A stretch of DNA of 61,514 nucleotides from Chitinophagales bacterium. Lineage in GTDB: Bacteria > Bacteroidota > Bacteroidia > Chitinophagales > Chitinophagaceae. Position 1 is the stretch's first letter; each line of letters begins with the position of its first letter. The stretch is taken from contig JAATFV010000215.1 of assembly GCA_015655015.1 (NCBI GenBank), forward strand, positions 1 through 61,514, written 5' to 3'. Shown piece by piece: positions 9,753 through 18,387 of the stretch. The position numbers and the translations under genes are program-made. The notes under the pieces were generated by a model, which was not told the DNA's origin, made no database searches, and was given only the letters and a program-made list of their open reading frames with translations.

Positions 9753-10559
9753 ATGAAACGCTTATTGTACGCCATGACCGTATACACACTGCTCAGCACC
9801 AGCCTCTTAGCCCAGAAAAAAACAGAGACCCTCAGCAATGAGGGCATTATCAGCCTTACGAAGGCCGGAATGGAGTCCGGCATTATCCTCACCAAAATAG
9901 GCTCCTCTTCCTGTCATTTCGATGTCTCCACCAATGCGCTGATAACCCTTCGCAAGGCAGGTGTAGAGGCAGCTGTGCTTCAGGCCATGATGGACAAGAC
10001 CGATGGCCGGCCGATCGCGAAAGACAACACTCAGCAGATCTCCCATACCCCGGCGGCTTCCTCCGCTCCGCCCCCCCCTGCCAAACCCGCCGAACCAAAG
10101 CTGGATCTTATCAACATGGTGCATCTTTACGATAAGGCAAGCCAGACTGTCCGCCCCCTGGAAAGGGCCACAGCCCTTCTAAAGACCAAATCCAAATTCA
10201 TGGGTTATGGCGGCACCAACATGGTGCTGGAGATCAGCCCCTCCCACTCCCCTGTCCGCATCCGCCTGGACAGCGTCCGGAGCTTTATCGTCAATACGGG
10301 CTCCGGTACGGATGGTTTTGCCTTATACAAGGCTGAAGTAAAAGGCAATAACCGGCAGGGAATAACAGCTAAATTCGGTATGACCGGTATGAAAGGCTCC
10401 CAGGGCGTCATGGCCGTAGACATGCGGCCACTGGGAACAGGCGTGTATGAGCTGATCCCCAACGGCACGCTGGAAAAAGGAGAATATTTCTTCGCATCCA
10501 GGTCCGCCGGATCAGGAGCTACGACAAATGTTGATGTTTATGCCTTCGGAGTTGACTGA
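9753..10559 (+). CDS. secreted protein with repeat-helix N-terminal module, function unknown
   Basis: This is a 268-residue protein with a signal peptide ending near LLAQ (residue 20). Residues 27-80 carry the motif LSNEGIISLTKAGMESGIIL, then SCHFDVSTNALITLRKAGVE. This helical module recurs in Bacteroidota secreted proteins as 'L-x-n-x-x-I-x-x-L-x-k-a-G-l-x-x-x-I-I' followed by 'F-D-x-S-x-x-A-L-I-x-L-k-x-A-G-V'; its role is unknown. A Pro/Ala-rich linker (about 96-112) leads to a beta-rich C-terminal domain, ending in a strand pattern LIPNGTLEKGEYFFAS. It ends 54 bases before the histidine kinase gene on the same strand, so the two could be cotranscribed. Confidence 0.7.
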   Translation: MKRLLYAMTVYTLLSTSLLAQKKTETLSNEGIISLTKAGMESGIILTKIGSSSCHFDVSTNALITLRKAGVEAAVLQAMMDKTDGRPIAKDNTQQISHTPAASSAPPPPAKPAEPKLDLINMVHLYDKASQTVRPLERATALLKTKSKFMGYGGTNMVLEISPSHSPVRIRLDSVRSFIVNTGSGTDGFALYKAEVKGNNRQGITAKFGMTGMKGSQGVMAVDMRPLGTGVYELIPNGTLEKGEYFFASRSAGSGATTNVDVYAFGVD

Positions 10560-10613
10560 TTATAAAAAAACGCTTATTTTCAGATCCCCTAACCGATAAC
10601 CCCCTTTACATTT

Positions 10614-12839
10614 ATGAACCTTTTCCGCAGCCTGTTATTTTTCTCCGTCGGCCTCTGCTGCTGCCTGGCGGCCAGCGCGCAGGCCGACGTTGCCGCCCGC
10701 CTGGAGCAACAGCTCACCACTGCGGCAACGGACTCCCTGCGGGCCCGCATCTGCCTGGATCTGCACGATGCCTGGTTCAAGATCAGCCAGGAAAAGAGCA
10801 GGGCCTATGCCGTTTCTGCCCTTCAGTACGCACAGAACGTCCATATCCCGGTCCTGCAGTTCCTCGCTTATACGGCATTAGCCCGGTGCGAACGAAAGAA
10901 AAGGGATTATCCCGCCGTCTATCCGTATGACAGCCTGTCCATGCTCGCAGCTCTCCAGTCAGGCAACCGGGACGCCATCTTCAACGCCCAGCTTATGTAC
11001 GCACACGATTACCTGGACGATAATAAGAGCGGGCAGGCCTATCCCTGGCTGCAAAAGGCGGAGATCACGGCAGGTCTGACAGGCAAAACCGACCAACAGG
11101 CCAAAATATATCATGCGCTGGCCTATTATTTCCGGGAGACTAACCGCCACAAACAGGCAATCCCCTATTTCAGAAAAGCCATCACCGCTTTTGAAGCCAG
11201 CGGCAATAGTTATAAGGCAGCCGAAGCCCGCGTCTTCCTGGCGGAATCACTGCTGGCGATCGGCCAGACCGACTCCACGGCCGGCCTGCTCTTTGACGCG
11301 ATGGAGATCTATAAGAAGAATAACAATATCCCCGGCCTGGCCTATGCCAACCAGGTCCTCGGCAATATCTTCCTTACTACCGGCGATGCCGATAAGGGCA
11401 TCTATTATTACGGCGAAGCCCAACAGCTATTCCGTCAGTCCAATAATAAAGTGGAGATGGCCCTGACGATTCCGGACATCGCCAGAGCCTTGCTGTTTAA
11501 AAAAGATTACCAGGGAGCACTGGCACATTTACAGGAAGCCGATAGCACCTTCACTTCCATGCACTACTCTTACGGCCGGATAAAGGTATACACCCTGTAC
11601 GGACAGTATTATTCTGAAAAAGGACAGCCCGTTCCGGCGGAAGAGAACTTTCGTAAGGCCGACTCCATGCTGCGGCTGGAAAGCCTGCCGGACCTGCAGA
11701 CAGAGAACGAGAAGTATTGGGCCCGCCATAAATACCATTACCGCAATTATAAAGCAGGCGACTCCCTCACCTATGAGTATGCGCAGCGGATCGCCGGCTC
11801 GAAAGAGCCGGAGGCCATCGCCCGGGAATTGAACCTGATCCGGAGCAAGAACAGGAATCTGGACAGCAACAGCCTGAAGATACTCGCCCTCCTCTACCGT
11901 CCCGGCGGCGTTAAAGTCCTAAGGGATCTGCTGAAGGAAAAAAGCCTCTCCCAAATCCTTCCCATGGATAGCCTGCAGGCGCTCAACCCCTTTTCCCAGG
12001 CTACCGGCGCTTACGACAGCTCCATGGCCGCCTCCTTCAGCCGGCAGGTGCTGGACCTCGAGGCACACTACAAGACCAAGCAGGTCCGGGACAGCCTGCA
12101 GATTGAAAGACAAGGGTCCCTGATAGCCCGGCAGGCAGCAGCACAGCAGAGCGCCCGCCTTATCAGTGTAGGCGTCATCGCCGCCATCCTGGGCCTGGGC
12201 CTCTGGCTGCAATACCGGAGCCGCCGCCGCGCCGAAAGGGACAAGGCCGAGATCCAGCTCCTTCAAAAAGAGATCCATCATCGCGTCAGGAACAACCTCG
12301 GCGTGGTCAATCGTTTCGTCGAGATAGCCGAGCGCAACAGATCGGACGCTTTTTCGCTTACATCCCTGAAAACACGCATTGCAGCCATGGAGCTCCTCCA
12401 CAGACATCTCTACCAAAAGGATCATATCGGGCTCATCTCCGTGCAGGATTATTTCAGCGAGCTGGTAGAACAGATCCGGGAATGTTTTCCCACCGGCAGC
12501 GAGGTTCGTTTCGAGCTGGACGCGGCCGTCATGCTGGAAAGCAAAGTAGCGGAGAAACTGGGCCTCATCGTCAACGAGCTTGTCACCAACAGCCTGAAAT
12601 ATGCTTTCGCCGAAGGACAGGCAGGCATCATCCGGATCGGGATACAGGAAAGTGCCCGCGACACCCGACTGCTCACCGTCAGTGATGATGGCTCAGGATC
12701 CGCCCCGCCGAAAACAAAAAAAGGCTACGGGTCCAAGCTGATCGCCGGGCTGGGCCATGAGCTGAATGCCGACATGACCTATACCTATGAAAAAGGCACC
12801 CGGTTCCAGATGCGTTTTGTTTTACCTGACCGCAACTAA
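10614..12839 (+). CDS. TPR-containing sensor histidine kinase (HisKA_2 type)
   Basis: This 741-residue kinase has a signal peptide (cleavage near ASAQA, residue 23), then a periplasmic array of TPR-like helices to about residue 380. One membrane segment follows at about 508-525 (VGVIAAILGLGLWLQY), then the cytoplasmic kinase core. The phosphoacceptor box EIHHRVRNNLGVVNRFVEI contains His556, which places it in the HisKA_2 group. The ATPase domain shows the N box (NELVTNSLKYAF), the G1 box (SDDGSGS) and a GYGSKLI segment. Periplasmic TPRs probably sense a bound protein or envelope state. The response regulator gene begins 22 bases after its stop. Confidence 0.88.
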   Translation: MNLFRSLLFFSVGLCCCLAASAQADVAARLEQQLTTAATDSLRARICLDLHDAWFKISQEKSRAYAVSALQYAQNVHIPVLQFLAYTALARCERKKRDYPAVYPYDSLSMLAALQSGNRDAIFNAQLMYAHDYLDDNKSGQAYPWLQKAEITAGLTGKTDQQAKIYHALAYYFRETNRHKQAIPYFRKAITAFEASGNSYKAAEARVFLAESLLAIGQTDSTAGLLFDAMEIYKKNNNIPGLAYANQVLGNIFLTTGDADKGIYYYGEAQQLFRQSNNKVEMALTIPDIARALLFKKDYQGALAHLQEADSTFTSMHYSYGRIKVYTLYGQYYSEKGQPVPAEENFRKADSMLRLESLPDLQTENEKYWARHKYHYRNYKAGDSLTYEYAQRIAGSKEPEAIARELNLIRSKNRNLDSNSLKILALLYRPGGVKVLRDLLKEKSLSQILPMDSLQALNPFSQATGAYDSSMAASFSRQVLDLEAHYKTKQVRDSLQIERQGSLIARQAAAQQSARLISVGVIAAILGLGLWLQYRSRRRAERDKAEIQLLQKEIHHRVRNNLGVVNRFVEIAERNRSDAFSLTSLKTRIAAMELLHRHLYQKDHIGLISVQDYFSELVEQIRECFPTGSEVRFELDAAVMLESKVAEKLGLIVNELVTNSLKYAFAEGQAGIIRIGIQESARDTRLLTVSDDGSGSAPPKTKKGYGSKLIAGLGHELNADMTYTYEKGTRFQMRFVLPDRN

Positions 12840-12861
12840 CACTAATATAAAAGCAACCCAC

Positions 12862-13686
12862 ATGGCCGCTCCCAGAAAAGTGCTCCTGGTAGAAGATGAA
12901 TTCACTTTATACGAACAGCTGTCCGAATTCCTGGAAGACCAGGGGTTCATCGTCATCCGCCACAAAGAAGAAGACAGGGCCGTCGACAATTATGAAGATG
13001 CAGTCGCGCTGCTACACCGGTTTGAACCCGACTTCGCCATCCTGGACATCGTCATCCGGGGCGAGCGCGACGGCCTGGAGCTGGGCGCTTATATCCGGGA
13101 ACATTTCCACATTCCTATTATTATCCTGAGCGCCCATGATAACTATGAGAACCTGGAAAGAGCCAAGTCCATCGCAGCGGATAATTTCATCGTCAAGATC
13201 GACAAGCCCGTCAATAAAAAGCAGTTATGGGCCAGCATCAATATGCTGTTGCCCAGGATCAGCGAAGGCATTAAGAAACGGCGGGAAGGGAAATTTCTGA
13301 AGGTCCGCGAGGTCGACCTCTCCCTGCTGGAGAAAAAGAACCGGCCGGAGCCGACTTCTCCCCAGGACCCCGTGGAGCTGGAAACCTTCATCAAATGGGA
13401 CGATATAAAATATATCACCAGCTACAACAAGCTTTCGCACAATAATGTCATGCTCTATACCCAGCGGGACAGCAGAGGTTACCTGTACAGGAGCGCCCTG
13501 CAGGACATCGAGACCTTCCTGCCCTACCACTTTGTCAGGTTTAATCAATCCAGCATCGTGAACGCCCGTTTTATAACGCACAAGGGTAAGTCGGATACCG
13601 TTTATTTCCTCGATACCACACGAATGGACATCAGCGACAGCTACCGGAATGATGCATTGAACAAACTAAGGAATTTGCTGCTGTGA
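12862..13686 (+). CDS. LytTR-family response regulator
   Basis: I start at the ATG at 12862, which gives MAAPRKVLLVEDE, a standard receiver opening; earlier in-frame starts lie inside the kinase gene. The receiver domain (about 1-135) has acidic residues E11/D12 and the phosphorylated Asp62 in ILDIVI. The Thr/Ser switch lies in IIILSAHDN and the Lys in VKIDKP. A linker leads to a C-terminal LytTR DNA-binding domain (about 170-270: IKWDDIKYITSYNK, later VRFNQSSIVNARFI). It is surely the partner of the upstream kinase. LytTR regulators bind imperfect direct repeats; the next secreted-protein gene, 77 bases downstream, is one possible target, but that is inference. Confidence 0.92.
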   Translation: MAAPRKVLLVEDEFTLYEQLSEFLEDQGFIVIRHKEEDRAVDNYEDAVALLHRFEPDFAILDIVIRGERDGLELGAYIREHFHIPIIILSAHDNYENLERAKSIAADNFIVKIDKPVNKKQLWASINMLLPRISEGIKKRREGKFLKVREVDLSLLEKKNRPEPTSPQDPVELETFIKWDDIKYITSYNKLSHNNVMLYTQRDSRGYLYRSALQDIETFLPYHFVRFNQSSIVNARFITHKGKSDTVYFLDTTRMDISDSYRNDALNKLRNLLL

Positions 13687-13763
13687 CCATCCGCGCATTC
13701 CCTGAACCATCCGGCATCCCCCGGAATTCACACAGGATCGTTGCCGCCATTAAAAAAGACACC

Positions 13764-15920
13764 ATGAAACATCCTTCCGTTTTATATACCGGACTCCTGC
13801 TGTTATTATTATTCCAACGCTGCTGTACAGGTCTCGCGCAGGAGATCACCCATATCTACCAGTTCAATAACAGCCTGTCCGAATCAGGCCTCCATTGCGG
13901 CCCCGCCCTGTTACAGGCGAAGGCCCTTGGAAGCTGCAGCCCCTCTTCTTCACCCGGTCTTTTTTTGACGGATTCCATCAGTGCCTGCGCCGCCAAAAAA
14001 ACCGTCTACCATAACAGCATGTCATGGGGATTGCAGTACCCCAACACCACTGGCGTGATCACGGGCACCTATACCATCCATTTATATGCAAAGACCACCG
14101 ATTTCGGGGTCAAGACCTGGGCGAGGATCATTGATTTCTCGAACGGCCTTTCCGATAACGGTATCTACTTTATAAGGAGCGCAGCGCCTGTGGATCGCTG
14201 CCTGGATTTCTATCCCAACTCTACCGTCGGGACCTGCCCCTATTTCAACGATACTACCTACTACCTGCTCACCTTCACCCGTAACAACGCGACAGGTATA
14301 ATTGATGTCTACGTTAACAGCGTCTTGTTCTCTTCTTACAACGATGCGGCAGGCCTTTACAAAGGTGTCGCCGGCGTTCCCATTTATATTTACCGCGATG
14401 ACAAAGCCATAACCTGTGAATCCGGGGAAGCCAACTTCGCTTACCTGTCCTTCGGCAACACATATTCCACCCTGGCCGACGTGCAAAAGGTATTCAAAAG
14501 TATATGTCCCCTCTCCAATACCAGCGTCTCCGACTTCTCCGTGTCCCTGCCTTCCACCTGTCATCTGAATCAGAACGTTACCGTCACTTATACGGGTAGC
14601 GTTCCGCCGCCGGGAGCGGGTTACACGTTTGCATGGGACTGGGACGGCGGTACGGTGGTCTCCGGCTCCGGAATGGGCCCTTTTGTCGTGAACTGGAATA
14701 CCACCGGGACAAAAAATATTGCTTTAACCGTAACTACAGGACTTTGTACGACAGAGACGATTACGAACAATGTTCCTGTCACGGTGCACAATATGCGCTT
14801 TTCCGTTTCGGCAAAACCTGCAACCTGCAGCAACGCCGCAAATGGTCTCATCGAACTGTCTGCCTCCGGAGGAACGCCTCCCTACCAATACTCCATCGAC
14901 GGGCAGAATTATAAAAGTACCGGCACATTTACTACCGCTCCCGGCACATTTTCGGCTTTTGTAAAAGATGCCGGCGATTGCAGTGAGGCCACCAGCGTTA
15001 CTGTCGGGTATACCGACAACAGCAGCCCCTGGCTGTCCGTGCTCGGAAATGATACCGCGATTTGCAAAGGTGACAGCCTGACCGCAAAAGTTCCCCTCGC
15101 CGGCGTCAGTTTACGCTGGCAGGACGGATCTTCGGCCGATACGCTGCTGATCCGCAACGAAGGCCGGTATTGGGTCGATATGACCGTAGACGGCTGCACG
15201 TACCGTGACACGCTCCTGGTGTCTTTCAAAAATGAACCGCCCGCCTTCCCCATAAAAGATACCATTATCTGTGAGAACAGCTCTTTATCGCTGGACATCA
15301 GCGGTACAGGAGACAGTTATCTCTGGGAGGACAACACGACAGGCCCCGTTTACCATACCGCTCACGCAGGCAGGATCAAAGTATCCATCACCCGCGAAGG
15401 CTGTACCTATGCCGATTCCATCCGGGTGGGCATCCGACCCTTACCAAATCCTCAGCTGGGGCCGGATAGGGAACTTTGCCCGGATGAACGGCTGATCTTA
15501 CCAGCCGATCCGGGGATAAACCATACCTGGCAGGATGGAAGCGCCGCCCCTTCCTATACCGTCACCGTACCGGGGATTTATTCATTGACAGAAACGAATA
15601 GCTGCGGCTCCCGGTCGGATACCCTCGAAATCAAACAGGTCAATTGCCTGGTAGAGCTCCCGAATGCATTCACCCCGAACCAGGATGGAGATAACGACAT
15701 CTTTAAAGTGCTCCATCCCGGTAACATTAAAGAATTCTCCATGATTATCTATGATCGGTGGGGGAAAGAGCTCTTTGTTTCCAGGAACGTAAATACCGGC
15801 TGGGATGGAAGGACGAACGGCCGGATGCAGCAGCCGGGGACATACGCATGGTTCGTTCAATACATCGATTCCAATGGGAAGAAAAGGATCCGTTCGGGCA
15901 CGCTGATCCTTATCCGGTGA
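13764..15920 (+). CDS. T9SS type B secreted multidomain protein (LamG-like, PKD, SprB repeat, CHU_C)
   Basis: I start at the ATG at 13764, which yields a hydrophobic signal peptide (MKHPSVLYTGLLLLLLFQR) ending near GLAQ. The 718-residue protein has a concanavalin/LamG-like domain (about 30-240), a PKD-like Ig fold (YTFAWDWDGG, about 275-345) and an SprB repeat (CSNAANGLIELSASGGTPPY). Ig-like segments each carry a paired-Cys pattern. The C-terminal gliding-motility CHU_C domain begins at LPNAFTPNQDGDNDIFKVL and ends in a short basic strand. That domain is the type B sorting signal for the type IX secretion system, so the protein should be surface-bound or released. An adhesive role is inference. 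It follows the two-component pair by 77 bases. Confidence 0.88.
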   Translation: MKHPSVLYTGLLLLLLFQRCCTGLAQEITHIYQFNNSLSESGLHCGPALLQAKALGSCSPSSSPGLFLTDSISACAAKKTVYHNSMSWGLQYPNTTGVITGTYTIHLYAKTTDFGVKTWARIIDFSNGLSDNGIYFIRSAAPVDRCLDFYPNSTVGTCPYFNDTTYYLLTFTRNNATGIIDVYVNSVLFSSYNDAAGLYKGVAGVPIYIYRDDKAITCESGEANFAYLSFGNTYSTLADVQKVFKSICPLSNTSVSDFSVSLPSTCHLNQNVTVTYTGSVPPPGAGYTFAWDWDGGTVVSGSGMGPFVVNWNTTGTKNIALTVTTGLCTTETITNNVPVTVHNMRFSVSAKPATCSNAANGLIELSASGGTPPYQYSIDGQNYKSTGTFTTAPGTFSAFVKDAGDCSEATSVTVGYTDNSSPWLSVLGNDTAICKGDSLTAKVPLAGVSLRWQDGSSADTLLIRNEGRYWVDMTVDGCTYRDTLLVSFKNEPPAFPIKDTIICENSSLSLDISGTGDSYLWEDNTTGPVYHTAHAGRIKVSITREGCTYADSIRVGIRPLPNPQLGPDRELCPDERLILPADPGINHTWQDGSAAPSYTVTVPGIYSLTETNSCGSRSDTLEIKQVNCLVELPNAFTPNQDGDNDIFKVLHPGNIKEFSMIIYDRWGKELFVSRNVNTGWDGRTNGRMQQPGTYAWFVQYIDSNGKKRIRSGTLILIR

Positions 15921-16024
15921 ACCACGCTAATCGTTGTCCGGTGAACCCGGCACAATTTTTATCGCCTTCACTCCAAAAGATGTACCTTACTAACAAAATT
16001 CAAACTGAATAAATATTAATTAAT

Positions 16025-17047
16025 ATGAAATATAATCTACTGGGCAATACCGGCCTCAAAGTTTCAGAAATCTGTCTCGGTACCATGACATTCGGAGGAA
16101 AAGGATGGGCTAAAGCCATCGGCAGTCTCGACCAGCAGGCCGTCGATCAGATCGTCAAGCGCTCCATCGACGGCGGCATCAACTTCATCGATACCGCCAA
16201 CGTATATTCGGAAGGCCTCTCCGAAGAGCTGACCGGCCAGTCCCTCAAAAACCTGGGCCTGCACCGCGACGACCTCGTCATCGCCACCAAGGTACGGGGA
16301 CAAATGGGAGGACCGGGACCAAATAATAGCGGCCTGACACGCAAACATATCCTCCGGCAGGTAGAAGACAGCCTGAAGAGATTACAGACGGACTATATAG
16401 ATCTCTATCAGATCCATAGCTTCGACCCCCTGACCCCCTGGCAGGAAACCCTCTGGACCCTCGATGATCTGGTAAAATCCGGCAAGGTTCGTTATATCGG
16501 AGCCAGTAACCTGGCCGCCTGGCAATTGATGAAGGCGCTGGATTTCTCCGCATACAACCGGGTCGCCAGCTTCGCCTCTCTGCAGGCCTACTACACCATC
16601 GCAGGCCGGGAGCTGGAACGGGAGATCGTCCCCCTCCTGAAAGACCAGCAGGTTGGCCTCCTCATCTGGAGCCCCCTCGCCGGCGGATTTCTGAGCGGAA
16701 AATTCAAAAGAGAAGGGAAAGAGGCCATAGGCACCCGCCGGGATAATTTTGACTTCCCGCCCGTCGATAAAGAAAGAGCTTTCAACATACTGGACGTCCT
16801 GCACCCGATGGCTCAGGCCAAAGGCGCATCCGTTCCCCAGCTGGCCCTTGCCTGGCTGCTTCACCAGAACGTCGTCACCTCCGTCATTATCGGCGCCAAT
16901 AAAATGGAACAATTGGATGATAACCTGAAATCCGTCGATGTTCAGTTCACTCCCGACGAGCTGCAAAAGCTGGATGAAGTGAGCAAGCTGCCGCCGGAAT
17001 ACCCCGGATGGATGCTGGAATTTACCGGTGGAGACCGGAAAAAATAA
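16025..17047 (+). CDS. aldo/keto reductase
   Basis: This 340-residue soluble protein belongs to the aldo/keto reductase superfamily, NADPH-dependent oxidoreductases of carbonyl compounds with a TIM barrel. The catalytic tetrad can be placed at Asp56 and Tyr61 (FIDTANVYS), Lys89 (IATKVRG) and His131 (LYQIHSFD). The cofactor-binding loop SVIIGANKMEQLDDN lies near residue 285. Its length and N-terminus (MKYNLLGNTGLKVSEICLGTMTFGG) are typical of the subgroup that includes YajO/Tas-like enzymes. The substrate cannot be told. It converges on the symporter gene at the end of the PUL, with a hairpin between them. Confidence 0.93.
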   Translation: MKYNLLGNTGLKVSEICLGTMTFGGKGWAKAIGSLDQQAVDQIVKRSIDGGINFIDTANVYSEGLSEELTGQSLKNLGLHRDDLVIATKVRGQMGGPGPNNSGLTRKHILRQVEDSLKRLQTDYIDLYQIHSFDPLTPWQETLWTLDDLVKSGKVRYIGASNLAAWQLMKALDFSAYNRVASFASLQAYYTIAGRELEREIVPLLKDQQVGLLIWSPLAGGFLSGKFKREGKEAIGTRRDNFDFPPVDKERAFNILDVLHPMAQAKGASVPQLALAWLLHQNVVTSVIIGANKMEQLDDNLKSVDVQFTPDELQKLDEVSKLPPEYPGWMLEFTGGDRKK

Positions 17048-17056
17048 TTGTTGCCC

Positions 17057-17086
17057 GATGTTCGCTGGCTGACGCCAGCGAACATC
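17057..17086. terminator. convergent-gene hairpin
   Basis: A perfect 13-bp stem (gatgttcgctggc against gccagcgaacatc) with a 4-nt loop and a short T run lies between the aldo/keto reductase (plus) and the symporter (minus). The U-tract is short (TTT), so termination efficiency is uncertain, but the position and stem length fit a shared terminator that also closes the PUL. Confidence 0.7.
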
Positions 17087-17088
17087 TT

Positions 17089-18336
17089 TCAGCCAGCGAC
17101 ATCCGTCACCGCCCGATACTGCACTTCATCGAACTCTTTTTCACTCTTGGCAATGACCACCGTCGCAATCCCATTACCGATAAGATTGGTGATAGAGCGG
17201 GCTTCCGACATGAACCGGTCCACCCCCAGTAAAATAGCGACATTCTCCACCGGCATTATTTTCAGCACGGAGAGCGTGGAGCTCAGAACGATAAAGCCGC
17301 TTCCCGTAACACCGGCGGCCCCCTTCGACGTGATCATCAGGATGCCCAGGGCTGTCAGCTGCTGCCAGACCGTCATCTCTACCTTGAACACCTGCGCCAG
17401 AAAGATCAGCGCGATCGACAGATAAATGGACGTGCCGTCCAGGTTGAAAGAATAACCCGTAGGGATCACCAGGCCTACTACCGGCTTGGAACACCCGAAT
17501 TTTTCCATCTTCTGCATCATGCTGGGCAGCACCGACTCCGACGAAGACGTACCCAGCACGATCAGGATCTCCTCCCGTATATACCGGAGATATTTTAGCA
17601 GGCTGAACCGGTTAAAGTAACAGATAAGCCCCAGCACCCCGAAAACAAAAAGCAAACAGGTGATATAGACCGCCAGGATCGTTTTTCCCATCGGCAGCAG
17701 GATCCCGATCCCGAAATTTCCAATGGTGAAGGCCATCCCCCCAAATGCTCCTATCGGGGCCAGCTTCATGACGATCTTCATCATATTGAACAGCACATTG
17801 GAGATTCTTTCAAACGTATTCACCAGCGGCAATCCCGCCGCACCCATCCTGCTTAAGCCAAACCCGAAAAGGATAGCGAAAAAAAGGATCTGTACGATCT
17901 CCCCATTCGAAAAAGACTCGAAAATATTATGTGGAACGATATGCGCCACGAATTCCAGCCAGTCAAACCCCTTCGCCCCCTGGGCAATAGCCGGAGCCAG
18001 GGAAGCCGGAGCCGCCCCAATAGTCATACCCACCCCGGGTTTCAATAAATTCGCCACGATCATCCCGATCGCCAGGGCAAACGTCGTAACGATCTCAAAA
18101 TATAACAAAGCCTTCCCCCCGACCCGGCCCACCTTCTTCATATTGTCCATACGCGCTATTCCCAACACCAGCGTAAAAAATATAATGGGCGCGATCAGCA
18201 TATTGATCATATTGATAAAAGTCTGGCTGATCATCTTCGCCACAGGCGCCAGACGGGGAAAGAACAACCCGGCAAGCACTCCCAGCATGATCGCCGCGAT
18301 TACCTGGACCGTAAGGTGAGACGCTAATTTCTTCAT
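17089..18336 (-). CDS. dicarboxylate/amino acid:cation symporter (DAACS family)
   Basis: I start at the ATG at 18336 (MKKLASHLTVQVIAAIMLGV), which begins the first membrane helix directly; a start at 18369 would add eleven residues of no family similarity. The 415-residue protein has eight or more membrane segments. It shows the family's re-entrant loop motif GTSSSESVLPSMM, the NLDGTSIY motif of helix 7 and the ITSKGAAGVTGSGF segment. These are the substrate- and cation-binding parts of GltP/DctA transporters, which import C4-dicarboxylates or acidic amino acids with H+ or Na+. It is the last gene of the PUL, 51 bases after the GH106-like gene. It may import an acidic product of the locus, which is inference. 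Confidence 0.92.
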   Translation of the reverse strand: MKKLASHLTVQVIAAIMLGVLAGLFFPRLAPVAKMISQTFINMINMLIAPIIFFTLVLGIARMDNMKKVGRVGGKALLYFEIVTTFALAIGMIVANLLKPGVGMTIGAAPASLAPAIAQGAKGFDWLEFVAHIVPHNIFESFSNGEIVQILFFAILFGFGLSRMGAAGLPLVNTFERISNVLFNMMKIVMKLAPIGAFGGMAFTIGNFGIGILLPMGKTILAVYITCLLFVFGVLGLICYFNRFSLLKYLRYIREEILIVLGTSSSESVLPSMMQKMEKFGCSKPVVGLVIPTGYSFNLDGTSIYLSIALIFLAQVFKVEMTVWQQLTALGILMITSKGAAGVTGSGFIVLSSTLSVLKIMPVENVAILLGVDRFMSEARSITNLIGNGIATVVIAKSEKEFDEVQYRAVTDVAG

Positions 18337-18387
18337 AATGTGTATAGAATAAAAATGATGGAAATGCACTATTATCGGCCATGCAAT

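Noticed and set aside
9497..9895. 132-codon minus-strand frame overlapping the start of the 9753 gene
   Set aside because: No signal peptide or family likeness and it overlaps a well-supported plus-strand gene.
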